This document shows positions 1-6,714 of a DNA stretch of 64,000 nt, piece by piece. The stretch covers positions 62,001-126,000 of the forward strand of contig NZ_CP104007.1 of the NCBI RefSeq assembly GCF_029201545.1, read 5' to 3'. The notes under the pieces were generated by a model, which did no database searches, was not told where the DNA came from, and was given only the letters and a program-made list of their open reading frames with translations. The position numbers and the translations under genes were made by a program. This DNA comes from Devosia sp. FJ2-5-3 (GTDB taxonomy: Bacteria > Pseudomonadota > Alphaproteobacteria > Rhizobiales > Devosiaceae). How positions within the stretch are numbered: position 1 is the stretch's first letter; each line of letters begins with the position of its first letter.

Positions 1-253
1 CCCGGTATTGCGAGCCATCCTCGAGGATGCCGGCATATTCGGGCGCTTCGACGGTAATGGCGTCAGGGGTGACGGTGACCTGGCCGATGCCGTAGCGGCT
101 GCCGACGCTGGAAAGATAGAGCTGGGCGAGCAGGCCCAAGAGGGTAACTGCGCCCAGCACCGGCACGCCCAGCCGCAAAGCCGCCACCACCCGATTGCGG
201 CGGCGGAGGCGGCCATAGAGGCTGTCGCGATCATATGTGCCGGTGGCAGTCAT
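1..253 (-). CDS. lptC: LPS export protein LptC, N-terminal part (cut by window edge)
   Basis: Reading the minus strand from the ATG at 253-251 gives 84 codons with no stop before the window ends, so the 3' part is missing. The product has a basic cytoplasmic start rich in Arg, one hydrophobic segment at about residues 25-47, and then a periplasmic stretch containing GSRYGIGQVTVTPDA and EYAGILED. This is the layout of LptC, the bitopic inner-membrane protein that passes lipopolysaccharide from LptBFG to LptA. The start lies about 10 bases after the stop of the exonuclease gene, so the two are probably cotranscribed. The order rnd-lptC-lptA-lptB is usual in Hyphomicrobiales, which supports the call; lptA and lptB would lie outside the window. 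Confidence 0.8.
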   Translation of the reverse strand, partial: MTATGTYDRDSLYGRLRRRNRVVAALRLGVPVLGAVTLLGLLAQLYLSSVGSRYGIGQVTVTPDAITVEAPEYAGILEDGSQYR

Positions 254-262
254 CGCATCCGA

Positions 263-877
263 TCAGCTATGGGCGAAGATGTCGGTCTCGTCCCAGCCCA
301 GAAGGTCGAGCGCACAGCGCGTCTTGAGGAAATCAAAACAGGACTGGGCCAGTTCCATCCGATCCTCGCGCTTGAGCATGCGATCGAGATGGCGCTTGAG
401 GTCGTGCAGGTAAAGAACGTCCGAGGCGGCATAGTCGAGCTGGGCGTCGGAGAGCTTTTCAGCGCCCCAATCGGAGCTCTGCTGCTGCTTGGACAGATCG
501 ACATTGAGCAGTTCGCGGACGAGGTCCTTGAGACCGTGCCGGTCGGTATAGGTGCGCACGAGGCGCGAGGCGATCTTGGTGCAGTAGACCGGGCCGGTGA
601 CGACGCCAAACCGATTCTGCAGGGCGGCCACGTCGAAGCGGGCATAGTGGAAGATCTTGGTGACGCCCGGATCGGTCAGGAGCTTGACCAGATTGGGCGC
701 TTCGGTCGCATCCTTGGGGATCAGGACCACGTCGGCGCTGCCATCGCCGGGCGAGAGCTGGACCACGCAGAGGCGGTCGCGATGTGGATCGAGCCCCATG
801 GTTTCGGTGTCGATCGCGACCTCGCGGCCATAATTGTCGAGATTTGGCAAATCGCCGCGATGCAGTCTGATGGCCAT
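263..877 (-). CDS. rnd: Ribonuclease D-type 3'-5' exonuclease
   Basis: A 204-residue single-domain DEDDy exonuclease. Exo I is AIDTETMGL with D23 and E25, Exo II is HYARFDVAAL with D82, and Exo III is LDYAASDVLYL with Y149 and D153, so all four acidic residues and the Tyr are present. The HRDC domains that follow in E. coli RNase D (about 375 residues) are absent; this short form is common in alphaproteobacteria. It probably trims 3' ends of tRNA and other small RNAs. I chose the ATG at 877 because GGAG precedes it at a proper distance; an upstream in-frame start at 964 would add an unconserved 29 residues. It is divergent from metK and upstream of lptC. Confidence 0.88.
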   Translation of the reverse strand: MAIRLHRGDLPNLDNYGREVAIDTETMGLDPHRDRLCVVQLSPGDGSADVVLIPKDATEAPNLVKLLTDPGVTKIFHYARFDVAALQNRFGVVTGPVYCTKIASRLVRTYTDRHGLKDLVRELLNVDLSKQQQSSDWGAEKLSDAQLDYAASDVLYLHDLKRHLDRMLKREDRMELAQSCFDFLKTRCALDLLGWDETDIFAHS

Positions 878-979
878 AATTACTCCGGGTATCGGCTCTG
901 CAACCTCCTTGGCACAGCAAAGGGGCGATGGGAAGGCGGCGCGGCTCCAGCAAGATTTGCTCAACCTTGCGGCCCGGTC

Positions 980-999
980 ATATCAAGCTTTCTTTATAT
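980..999. promoter_or_regulatory. Inverted repeat upstream of metK, candidate SAM/methionine operator
   Basis: ATATCAAG, four bases, CTTTATAT: an 8-bp inverted repeat with one mismatch, about 90 bases before the metK start and about 100 bases before the divergent exonuclease gene. AT-rich and symmetric, it stands out in a GC-rich region. Its form resembles the ATATAAAG-N4-CTTTATAT type of site I associate with ArsR-family SAM-cycle regulators (SahR/SamR) in alphaproteobacteria. That link is from memory and is inference. No such regulator is encoded in the window. Confidence 0.45.
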
Positions 1000-1086
1000 C
1001 CGCCTTGACCCGACCGCCCTTGAGTGCCACAAACCCCCATTATGGAGCCCTTTTGGGCCTTTTTTGACAGTCTGAGGAATTCTGGC

Positions 1087-2343
1087 GTGGCGCGCTCTTC
1101 CTATCTCTTTACGTCCGAATCTGTTTCCGAAGGCCATCCGGACAAGGTCTGCGACCGGATTTCGGACGAGATCGTCGACCTGATTTTCCGCGAAGCCAAG
1201 AAGGTCGGCATGGATCCGGGCCAGGTGCGCATCGCCTGCGAAACCCTGGCGACGACCAATCGCGTGATCATTGCCGGAGAAGTGCGCGTGCCCGACACGC
1301 TGCTCAAGCGCGGCAAGGATGGTGAGATCGTGCACGATGCCGCTGGCGCGCCGGTGGTCAATCCTTCCAAGTTCAAGTCTGCCGCCCGCAAGGCGATCCG
1401 CGCCATCGGCTATGAGCAGCTGGGCTTCCACTGGAAGAACTGCAAGATCGACGTGCTGCTGCACGGCCAGTCGGCCGATATCGCCCAGGGCGTGGACGAG
1501 GCCGGAAACAAGGATGTCGGCGCCGGCGACCAGGGCATCATGTTCGGCTATGCCAGCCGGGAAACCCCCGAATTGCTGCCCGCGCCGATTTATTATGCCC
1601 ACAAGATCCTCGAAACGCTGACCGAGGCCCGCAAGGCCAATAATGGCCCCGCCGGCAAGCTCGGCCCCGACGCCAAGAGCCAGGTGACGGTGCGCTACGA
1701 GAACGGCAAGCCGGTGGGCGTGACCCAGATCGTGCTCTCGACCCAGCATCTCGATGAAAACCTGACCTCAGCCGATGTGCGCGAAATCGTCGAGCCCTAT
1801 GTGCGGGCGGCGCTGCCGGAAAGCTGGATCACCAAGGATACGGTCTGGCACGTCAATCCGACCGGCAAATTCGTCGTCGGCGGGCCGGATGGGGATGCGG
1901 GCCTGACCGGCCGCAAGATCATCGTGGACACTTATGGCGGTGCGGCCCCGCATGGCGGCGGCGCCTTTTCGGGCAAGGACCCGACCAAGGTCGACCGCTC
2001 GGCGGCATACGCGGCGCGCTATCTCGCCAAGAACGTGGTGGCGGCCGGTCTGGCCGATCGCGCCACGATCCAGCTCAGCTACGCCATCGGCGTGGCCGAG
2101 CCGCTGTCGATCTATGTCGACCTGCACGGCACCGGCACGGTGGACGAGGCCAGGCTCGAAAAGGCCCTCGGCGAGGTGATGGACCTCACCCCGCGCGGCA
2201 TTCGCAGCCATCTCGACCTCAACAAGCCGATCTACGCAAAAACCTCGGCCTATGGCCATTTCGGCCGTAAGCCGGGCCGCGACGGCTCCTTCTCCTGGGA
2301 GAAGATCGATCTGGTCAAGGCGCTCAAGGCCGCTGTCGCCTGA
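1087..2343 (+). CDS. metK: S-adenosylmethionine synthetase
   Basis: A 418-residue cytosolic enzyme making S-adenosylmethionine from methionine and ATP. SEGHPDK lies near the N-terminus, the ATP-binding [12 protein letters not shown] at about 145-156 and [19 protein letters not shown] at about 290-308, all as expected for MetK; it is somewhat longer than E. coli MetK (384), as in relatives. I place the start at GTG 1087: GAGGA at 1074-1078 gives a good ribosome-binding site and the protein then begins [13 protein letters not shown]. An in-frame GTG at 1024 has no such support. A short C-rich/G-rich hairpin with a T run (about 1045-1066) sits in the leader. trmB follows after a terminator. Confidence 0.97.
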   Translation: MARSSYLFTSESVSEGHPDKVCDRISDEIVDLIFREAKKVGMDPGQVRIACETLATTNRVIIAGEVRVPDTLLKRGKDGEIVHDAAGAPVVNPSKFKSAARKAIRAIGYEQLGFHWKNCKIDVLLHGQSADIAQGVDEAGNKDVGAGDQGIMFGYASRETPELLPAPIYYAHKILETLTEARKANNGPAGKLGPDAKSQVTVRYENGKPVGVTQIVLSTQHLDENLTSADVREIVEPYVRAALPESWITKDTVWHVNPTGKFVVGGPDGDAGLTGRKIIVDTYGGAAPHGGGAFSGKDPTKVDRSAAYAARYLAKNVVAAGLADRATIQLSYAIGVAEPLSIYVDLHGTGTVDEARLEKALGEVMDLTPRGIRSHLDLNKPIYAKTSAYGHFGRKPGRDGSFSWEKIDLVKALKAAVA

Positions 2344-2363
2344 CCCCGAACATGCATTGACCC

Positions 2364-2405
2364 GGGGCCTCTTTTCCGCAAAAGGCGGGATGGAGGCCCC
2401 TTTTT
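2364..2405 (+). terminator. Intrinsic terminator after metK
   Basis: GGGGCCTC (2364-2371) pairs with GAGGCCCC (2393-2400), and the inner TTTT/AAAA can extend the stem; TTTTT follows. It lies between metK and trmB, so trmB, which starts only about 20 bases later, depends on read-through or a promoter within this stretch. Confidence 0.8.
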
Positions 2406-2423
2406 GTTTCGCAGCGAGCGAGA

Positions 2424-3128
2424 ATGACCGAACACGAATTGCCAAAAACCCGCTCGGGCGAGCCGCGCGCCTTTTTCGGACGCCGCGCCGGCAAGAAGCT
2501 GCATGACGGCCAGCAGGCCATTGTCGATACGACACTGCCCGAGGTGGAGATCAAACTCGAGGGAGCGCTGGACCCGAAGACGGTCTTTCCCGACGCGCAA
2601 CGCATCGTGGTCGAGATCGGCTATGGCGGGGGCGAGCATCTGGCGCGCAAGGCGGCCGAGGAGCCGGGGACCGGTTTTATCGGCTGCGAGGTCTATACCG
2701 GCGGCATCGGCAAGATGGTGCAGGCGATCGATGCGCGGGGGCTGACCAATGTGCGGCTCTTTACCGACGATGCGCTCAAACTGCTGATGGCGCTGCCGGA
2801 AGCGAGCCTCGATGCGGTCTACCTGCTCTATCCCGATCCCTGGCCGAAAACGCGCCACCACAAGCGGCGCTTCGTGTCGCCGACGACGCTGGCGGAGCTG
2901 GCGCGGGTGATCCGGCCGGGTGGGACATTCTATTTTGCCACCGATATCGAAGATTATGCGGACTGGACGCTGGCCCATATCGTGCGGGCGCCCGAATTTG
3001 CCTTCGAGCCGGGGGCGCCGGGCAGCTGGCACCAGCCCTATCCGGGCTGGCAACCGACGCGCTATGAGCAGAAGGCGCGACGGGAAGGCCGCATGGTGAG
3101 TTTTTATTTCGGCTTCAAACGGCTATAG
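2424..3128 (+). CDS. trmB: tRNA (guanine-N7-)-methyltransferase
   Basis: A 234-residue class I SAM methyltransferase that makes m7G46 in the variable loop of tRNAs. The SAM-binding motif EIGYGGGEHL is at 64-73, followed by GCEVY near 88-92. The family signature YPDPWPKTRHHKRRF lies at about 136-150 and the C-terminal TRYEQKARREGR motif at about 213-224. Length and motifs match TrmB fully. metK-trmB adjacency is conserved in Hyphomicrobiales. The gene ends just before a 178-base stretch without a gene that leads to an HxlR regulator. Confidence 0.96.
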   Translation: MTEHELPKTRSGEPRAFFGRRAGKKLHDGQQAIVDTTLPEVEIKLEGALDPKTVFPDAQRIVVEIGYGGGEHLARKAAEEPGTGFIGCEVYTGGIGKMVQAIDARGLTNVRLFTDDALKLLMALPEASLDAVYLLYPDPWPKTRHHKRRFVSPTTLAELARVIRPGGTFYFATDIEDYADWTLAHIVRAPEFAFEPGAPGSWHQPYPGWQPTRYEQKARREGRMVSFYFGFKRL

Positions 3129-3306
3129 TCAGCGCGCTTGCGGCCCTGCCGCCGCCCGCTTCCGCGGATGATGGCGGGCATGGCCGAGAAAGCACACTGA
3201 TCGACCAGATGACGATGGCGGCGTGTTTTAAGGGTCGACAGACCTTTATCTTGCCGCCAGCCGACCCATATCGGGGAACACTGCCCATCTTGCCGGAGTG
3301 AAACCT

Positions 3307-3696
3307 GTGTCCGTCTCATCGCTGCCCGCCGGCCATAATGGAAACGACATGTTGTCGGTCAAGCCCGGGAAGTGGACGCTGGTCGTCATTGTCGAATTGC
3401 GCGAGGGCACGCTGCGCTTCAGCGAGCTGCGCCGGGCCATGGGCGGGGTGTCGCAGAAATCGCTGACGACGACGCTGCGCGAGCTCGAACGGGACGGCTT
3501 CATTTCCCGACGGGCCTATCCCACCATTCCCCCGCGCGTCGACTATATGCTGACCGAGCTTGGGCTGGAACTGCTGGAGCTGGCCGATGGCTGGCGCCAG
3601 TTTGCGTCCCGCAACCGGTCCGCGGTGGAAGCGGCGCGACACCGCTTCGATACCAGTCACGATCAGTTCGTCTTTGACGCCGAGAGCGACGAATAG
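3307..3696 (+). CDS. HxlR-family winged-helix transcriptional regulator
   Basis: A 129-residue protein with the HxlR pattern: GKWTLVVIVELREGTLRFSE, then RAMGGVSQKSLTTTLREL as the recognition helix region, LERDGFISRRAYPTIPPRVDY as the wing, and a C-terminal dimerisation helix. Such proteins sense redox or small electrophiles, or regulate a neighbouring gene. No Cys is present in the DNA-binding domain, so thiol sensing of the HypR type looks unlikely. I favour GTG 3307 because GGAG at 3295-3298 is spaced 8 bases from it; GTG 3298 would overlap that site. The target is not clear; the next gene on the same strand encodes a flavoprotein reductase. Confidence 0.8.
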   Translation: MSVSSLPAGHNGNDMLSVKPGKWTLVVIVELREGTLRFSELRRAMGGVSQKSLTTTLRELERDGFISRRAYPTIPPRVDYMLTELGLELLELADGWRQFASRNRSAVEAARHRFDTSHDQFVFDAESDE

Positions 3697-3714
3697 GGTA
3701 TTCGTGGTGACGAA

Positions 3715-3758
3715 TAGGGCATTTGTGGCGCTGAACACTCAGCCCCATAAATGCCCTA
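3715..3758. repeat. Inverted repeat downstream of the HxlR gene
   Basis: TAGGGCATTT at 3715-3724 and AAATGCCCTA at 3749-3758 are perfect inverted copies 24 bases apart. Just before, the HxlR stop codon lies in a similar piece (GAATAGGGTATTCGTGG against GAATAGGGCATTTGTGG, about 3691-3707 and 3712-3728), a degenerate tandem copy. There is no T run directly after the stem, so it is either a weak terminator or a small repeat. A second hairpin, CGCCGCC/GGCGGCG at 3780-3802, lies downstream of the convergent secreted-protein gene. Confidence 0.55.
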
Positions 3759-3818
3759 TCCACGAGGAAGCGTAACGGACGCCGCCGGGAGGAGCGGCGG
3801 CGCCGAAACAATCCGTCA

Positions 3819-4079
3819 TCAGAGGCTGACGGGGGTCAGGGTGTCATTGCTGAAGAACTGCATCGTCTGGGTGCCGTCTTCGAGGACGACATAGGCCCGG
3901 ACCAGATCGCCCCATTCTTCGACATCGGTCGCCTTGACGCCCTGGTCATGCAGGCGGGCGATGATGGTGTTGTTGTCGAACGAGGAGTCGGTGACGATGG
4001 ACTGTGCGGCATAGGCGGGAGCGGCGACGCCGGCAAGGCTTGCTGCAGCAACGAGGGCGATGATTGTATTCTTGATCAT
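3819..4079 (-). CDS. Small secreted protein of unknown function, PepSY-like
   Basis: An 86-residue product with a clear Sec signal peptide: MIKN, a hydrophobic core, and cleavage probably after APAYA at about residue 24. The mature part of about 62 residues contains DNNTIIARLHDQGVKATDVE and a strand-rich YVVLEDGTQTMQFF. This resembles the small periplasmic PepSY-type modules, but the match is by general shape only and I do not assign a function. A good ribosome-binding site (AAGGAAC) precedes the ATG at 4079. It is transcribed alone, divergent from the flavoprotein gene; the 239-base region between them is more AT-rich than the surroundings and must hold both promoters, though I could not define either. 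Confidence 0.7.
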   Translation of the reverse strand: MIKNTIIALVAAASLAGVAAPAYAAQSIVTDSSFDNNTIIARLHDQGVKATDVEEWGDLVRAYVVLEDGTQTMQFFSNDTLTPVSL

Positions 4080-4318
4080 TTGAGTGTTCCTTTCGTTTTG
4101 AACACCCTGGAGATGAGATCGCCCGTCGGACCTCTCAAGAGCTATTTTCGATGTTTCCGGGTCTTGAATTCCGCATTTTCAGGACGAGGGTTTATCCCGC
4201 GAAATCAAGGATTTAAGAGGGAACCCAGTTTCCTCCGGGGTACTGACGAACGCTCAAGTGACCCAGTACGGAACCCGGGCGCGCCTGGCCCGATTGTGCA
4301 TCAGAGGAGGAGCGTCAC

Positions 4319-4984
4319 ATGCAAGTCAGCGTTGAAATTCTCGACACGATCCGCGTTACCCACAATGTCAGACACTATCGTGTCGAGCGGCCCAAGGCCT
4401 ACAGGTTCACCCCCGGCCAGGCCACCGAGCTCAGCCTCGACAAGGAAGGATGGCGGGAGGACAGGCACCCTTTCACCTTCACCGGGCTCGTCGACGACGA
4501 CACGCTCGAATTCACCATTAAAAGCTATTTCGATCACAACGGCATGACAAATGAGCTGTGGTCGGCGGGGCCGGGGGACCGGCTGATCCTGCGCGATCCC
4601 TGGGGCACGATCCAGTATCGCGGCGCGGGCGTGTTTATCGCCGGCGGGGCCGGGGTTACGCCCTTCATCGCCATTCTGCGCCATCTCAATGCCAGCGGAA
4701 AACTGGCCGGCAACCGGCTGATCGCCTCCAACCGGACCGAAGCCGACATTATCCTGCGCGATGAATTCGAGGCGATGGCCGGGCTCGACACGCTCTGGAC
4801 CCTCACGGGGGAGGGGCGGACGGCCTTGTTGCAGGAGCGGATCGACGCCGACTTCCTCAAGCGCCATGTCGGCGATTTCGACCAGAATTTCTATCTGTGC
4901 GGGCCCGACCCGATGGTCAAGGAATTGCGCGAAACGCTCGAAGAGCTGGGCGCCGATGTCGATAGCGTGACGTGGGAGAAATGA
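4319..4984 (+). CDS. Ferredoxin-reductase-like FAD/NAD(P)H oxidoreductase
   Basis: A 221-residue flavoprotein of the ferredoxin-NADP reductase superfamily. The FAD-binding motif RHPFTF at 49-54 corresponds to RxYS/T, the NAD(P)-binding motif GGAGVTPF lies at 109-116, and YLCGPDPM at 192-199 is the conserved Cys-Gly motif near the nicotinamide site. It has no 2Fe-2S or globin domain, so the partner must be a separate protein. The ATG at 4319 is preceded by GAGGAGGAG. It could be a flavodoxin/ferredoxin reductase or a stand-alone diaphorase; the electron acceptor cannot be read from sequence. It is followed by a MITE-like repeat. Confidence 0.8.
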   Translation: MQVSVEILDTIRVTHNVRHYRVERPKAYRFTPGQATELSLDKEGWREDRHPFTFTGLVDDDTLEFTIKSYFDHNGMTNELWSAGPGDRLILRDPWGTIQYRGAGVFIAGGAGVTPFIAILRHLNASGKLAGNRLIASNRTEADIILRDEFEAMAGLDTLWTLTGEGRTALLQERIDADFLKRHVGDFDQNFYLCGPDPMVKELRETLEELGADVDSVTWEK

Positions 4985-5048
4985 AAGCGGCCATGGCATT
5001 TGGGCGTGGCACGATAGCGTATAGGGCCTTTGTCGAGCTATTTGCCCA

Positions 5049-5164
5049 TACCCCCACCCAGCCTTCCCCTTTAAAGGGGGAGGAGCTGTTCGGTGGCTCG
5101 CGAAGAGTGAAGCAAAACTCGGTAAGTCCCTCCCCCTTTTTCAGGGGGAGGCTAGGAGGGGGTA
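5049..5164. repeat. MITE-like palindromic element, copy 1 (about 115 bp)
   Basis: The element begins TACCCCCACCCAGCC and ends in the inverted copy GGCTAGGAGGGGGTA (18 of 21 terminal positions match). Each end contains its own hairpin (CCCCTTTAAAGGGG; CCCCCTTTTTCAGGGGG), separated by about 45 bases. A second copy of nearly the same length lies at 29309-29424 in the opposite orientation and shares the internal CTCGG...GTCCCTCCCCCT segment. No gene is carried. Confidence 0.8.
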
Positions 5165-5225
5165 GGGCTTCAAACACCGGCCCGACAGATTCATGCGATT
5201 ACCCCGTCCGATAGGGGCAGGAGCC

Positions 5226-5993
5226 CTATGCCCGTAGCCATTCAACGATAGCGGTTGTCGTCTCGGCAGGTCGCTCGAGCGGCACGAGATGGCCGGCGCC
5301 TTCGATGACCGTCAGTTGCGCCCCTGGAATGGCGGCCGCGATTTCCTTGGCGCCATCGACGCCGGTGACCTGATCGGCGGACCCGACAATGACGGCGGTG
5401 GGGACAGAGATCCGCGCGAGCAGCGGGCGCGAATCGGTGCGGCCGAGAATGGCATGCTGCTGGGCGATATAAGTGGCGGCCCCGGTGGCGCGCGCCATGG
5501 ACAGGTGGGCAGCCTTCAGTTGGCTGTCGCCGGCATTGTCGGGGTGGACGGTATTGGGGAAATTGGCGCCGGCCACGCTGTCGAACTTTCCGGCCTCGGC
5601 CAGGGCGACCATGCGCCGGCGGTTCTCGGCCTGCTCGACGGTGTCTGGGCGCGCCATGGTGGCGAGGCAACAGAGCCTGGTCACCCGATCCGGCGCCTGG
5701 CGCAGAATTTCGAAGGCGATATAGCCGCCCATGGAAAAGCCGAGCAGGGCGAAGCGGGGCGGGGCTTCAGCCAGGATGGCGGCGGCAATGGCTGACATGG
5801 TATCGCCGCGTCGGTGATTGACGAGGCCGACCGAGGTCTGGTCCCAAAGGGCGGGCAGCAGGGGGACAAAGGCGCGCTCGGTGCAGTTGAGGCCTGGAAT
5901 GAGCAGGAGCGGGTCGGGATGGGGCAATGCGAAAAGGTCCGGTCTGGCACAATGGGAACAGCGAAGAGCAGCCGACTTGCGATTTGGCTCCAT
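5226..5993 (-). CDS. Alpha/beta-hydrolase fold protein
   Basis: A 255-residue hydrolase with the nucleophile elbow GFSMGG (Ser87), the acid in GSADQVTG (Asp207) and the base in GAGHLVPLE (His235), a complete catalytic triad. LLLIPGLN near residue 30 is the oxyanion-hole strand. The fold covers esterases, lactonases and C-C hydrolases, and the substrate cannot be told. The first 22 residues (with CSHC) are doubtful: the ATG at 5993 overlaps the divergent rimP promoter, and a TTG about 22 codons later is possible. It lies convergent to the repeat element and is not part of the rimP operon. Confidence 0.8.
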   Translation of the reverse strand: MEPNRKSAALRCSHCARPDLFALPHPDPLLLIPGLNCTERAFVPLLPALWDQTSVGLVNHRRGDTMSAIAAAILAEAPPRFALLGFSMGGYIAFEILRQAPDRVTRLCCLATMARPDTVEQAENRRRMVALAEAGKFDSVAGANFPNTVHPDNAGDSQLKAAHLSMARATGAATYIAQQHAILGRTDSRPLLARISVPTAVIVGSADQVTGVDGAKEIAAAIPGAQLTVIEGAGHLVPLERPAETTTAIVEWLRA

Positions 5994-6005
5994 TGGCGCT
6001 ATATG
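5977..6005 (+). promoter_or_regulatory. Candidate sigma-70 promoter of the rimP-nusA-infB operon
   Basis: TTGCGA (5977-5982), a 17-base spacer, and TATATG (6000-6005). Transcription would start near 6012, about 20 bases before the leader terminator at 6033-6064 and 70 bases before rimP. It overlaps the start of the divergent hydrolase gene. Confidence 0.55.
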
Positions 6006-6032
6006 TCCACCAACATCTCTAGCATTCTTGCG

Positions 6033-6064
6033 AGAGTGGGAGCCGACCGGCCCCGCTCTTTTTT
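6033..6064 (+). terminator. Intrinsic terminator in the rimP leader (probable attenuator)
   Basis: AGAGTGGG (6033-6040) pairs with CCCGCTCT (6052-6059) through eight pairs including one G-U; an inner GCC/GGC extends the stem, and a run of T follows to 6064. It ends about 18 bases before the rimP ATG and has no upstream gene on the same strand to terminate, so it most likely controls entry into the rimP-nusA operon. NusA acts on such hairpins, which suggests feedback; that role is inference. Confidence 0.75.
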
Positions 6065-6081
6065 GTTATCTCAAGGGACCG

Positions 6082-6714
6082 ATGGCTTTCGACCTTACCG
6101 AGAAACGCTATATCAAGGAAACCGGCGTCGAGGCGCGCGTTGCCCGCATCGTCGAGCCCGTGGCCAACGACCTCGGCTACGCCCTTGTGCGCATCAAAAT
6201 CACGCCGGAAAACGGCTGCACGCTGCAGATCATGGCTGAAGACGCCAATGGGCGCTTCAACATCACCGACTGCGAAAAGCTGTCCACCGATCTATCGCCG
6301 GTCCTCGACGTCGAAGACCCGATCGACCGTGAATATCATCTGGAAGTGTCCTCGCCCGGCATCGACCGGCCGCTGGTGCGCCGTCGTGACTATGAGCGCT
6401 TCATTGGGCACGAGGCCAAGATCGAACTGGTGGACATGATCAATGGCCGCAAGCGCTTCCGCGGCGATATCAAATCGACCGACGAGGAAAGCGTGACCAT
6501 CACGCTGCCCGACGCGCCCGGTGGCACCGATCCCGACCATCGCCTGCTGCTGGTCAACATTGCCGAAGCCAAGCTGGTGATGACCGACAAACTGATGGAT
6601 GCAGCCCGGGCCGACCAGGAACTGCACCCGATCGACGACGACGAGACCGAAACGGTCGAATATGCCGACGCCGACAATGACGACGACGACAACCTCGCCG
6701 AGGAGACGAAATAA
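6082..6714 (+). CDS. rimP: Ribosome maturation factor RimP
   Basis: A 210-residue factor for maturation of the 30S subunit. The N-terminal alpha/beta domain holds VEPVANDLGYALVRIKI and DCEKLSTDLSPVLDVEDPI, followed by the diagnostic YHLEVSSPGIDRPLVRRRDY and a C-terminal Sm-like domain. The last 30 or so residues are a highly acidic Asp/Glu tail, common in this order. I start at the ATG 6082 (MAFDLTEKRYI), which has AAGGGA just upstream; the open frame extends far upstream without family similarity. The stop overlaps the nusA start (TAATG), so translation is coupled. Confidence 0.95.
   Translation: MAFDLTEKRYIKETGVEARVARIVEPVANDLGYALVRIKITPENGCTLQIMAEDANGRFNITDCEKLSTDLSPVLDVEDPIDREYHLEVSSPGIDRPLVRRRDYERFIGHEAKIELVDMINGRKRFRGDIKSTDEESVTITLPDAPGGTDPDHRLLLVNIAEAKLVMTDKLMDAARADQELHPIDDDETETVEYADADNDDDDNLAEETK

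Noticed and set aside
1000..1086. Possible SAM/SAH or SAM-II riboswitch before metK
   Set aside because: The leader has a short hairpin and TATGGAGC, faintly like the SAM/SAH motif, but the required GGUCAC/GUGACC stem and CACAACGG loop are missing.
4080..4318. EcfG-type general stress promoter upstream of the secreted protein or flavoprotein
   Set aside because: GGAAC occurs twice, but no CGTT lies 16-17 bases downstream in either orientation.
5767..5993. Loss of the hydrolase N-terminus as evidence of a pseudogene
   Set aside because: The frame is intact with a full catalytic triad; only the choice of start codon is uncertain.
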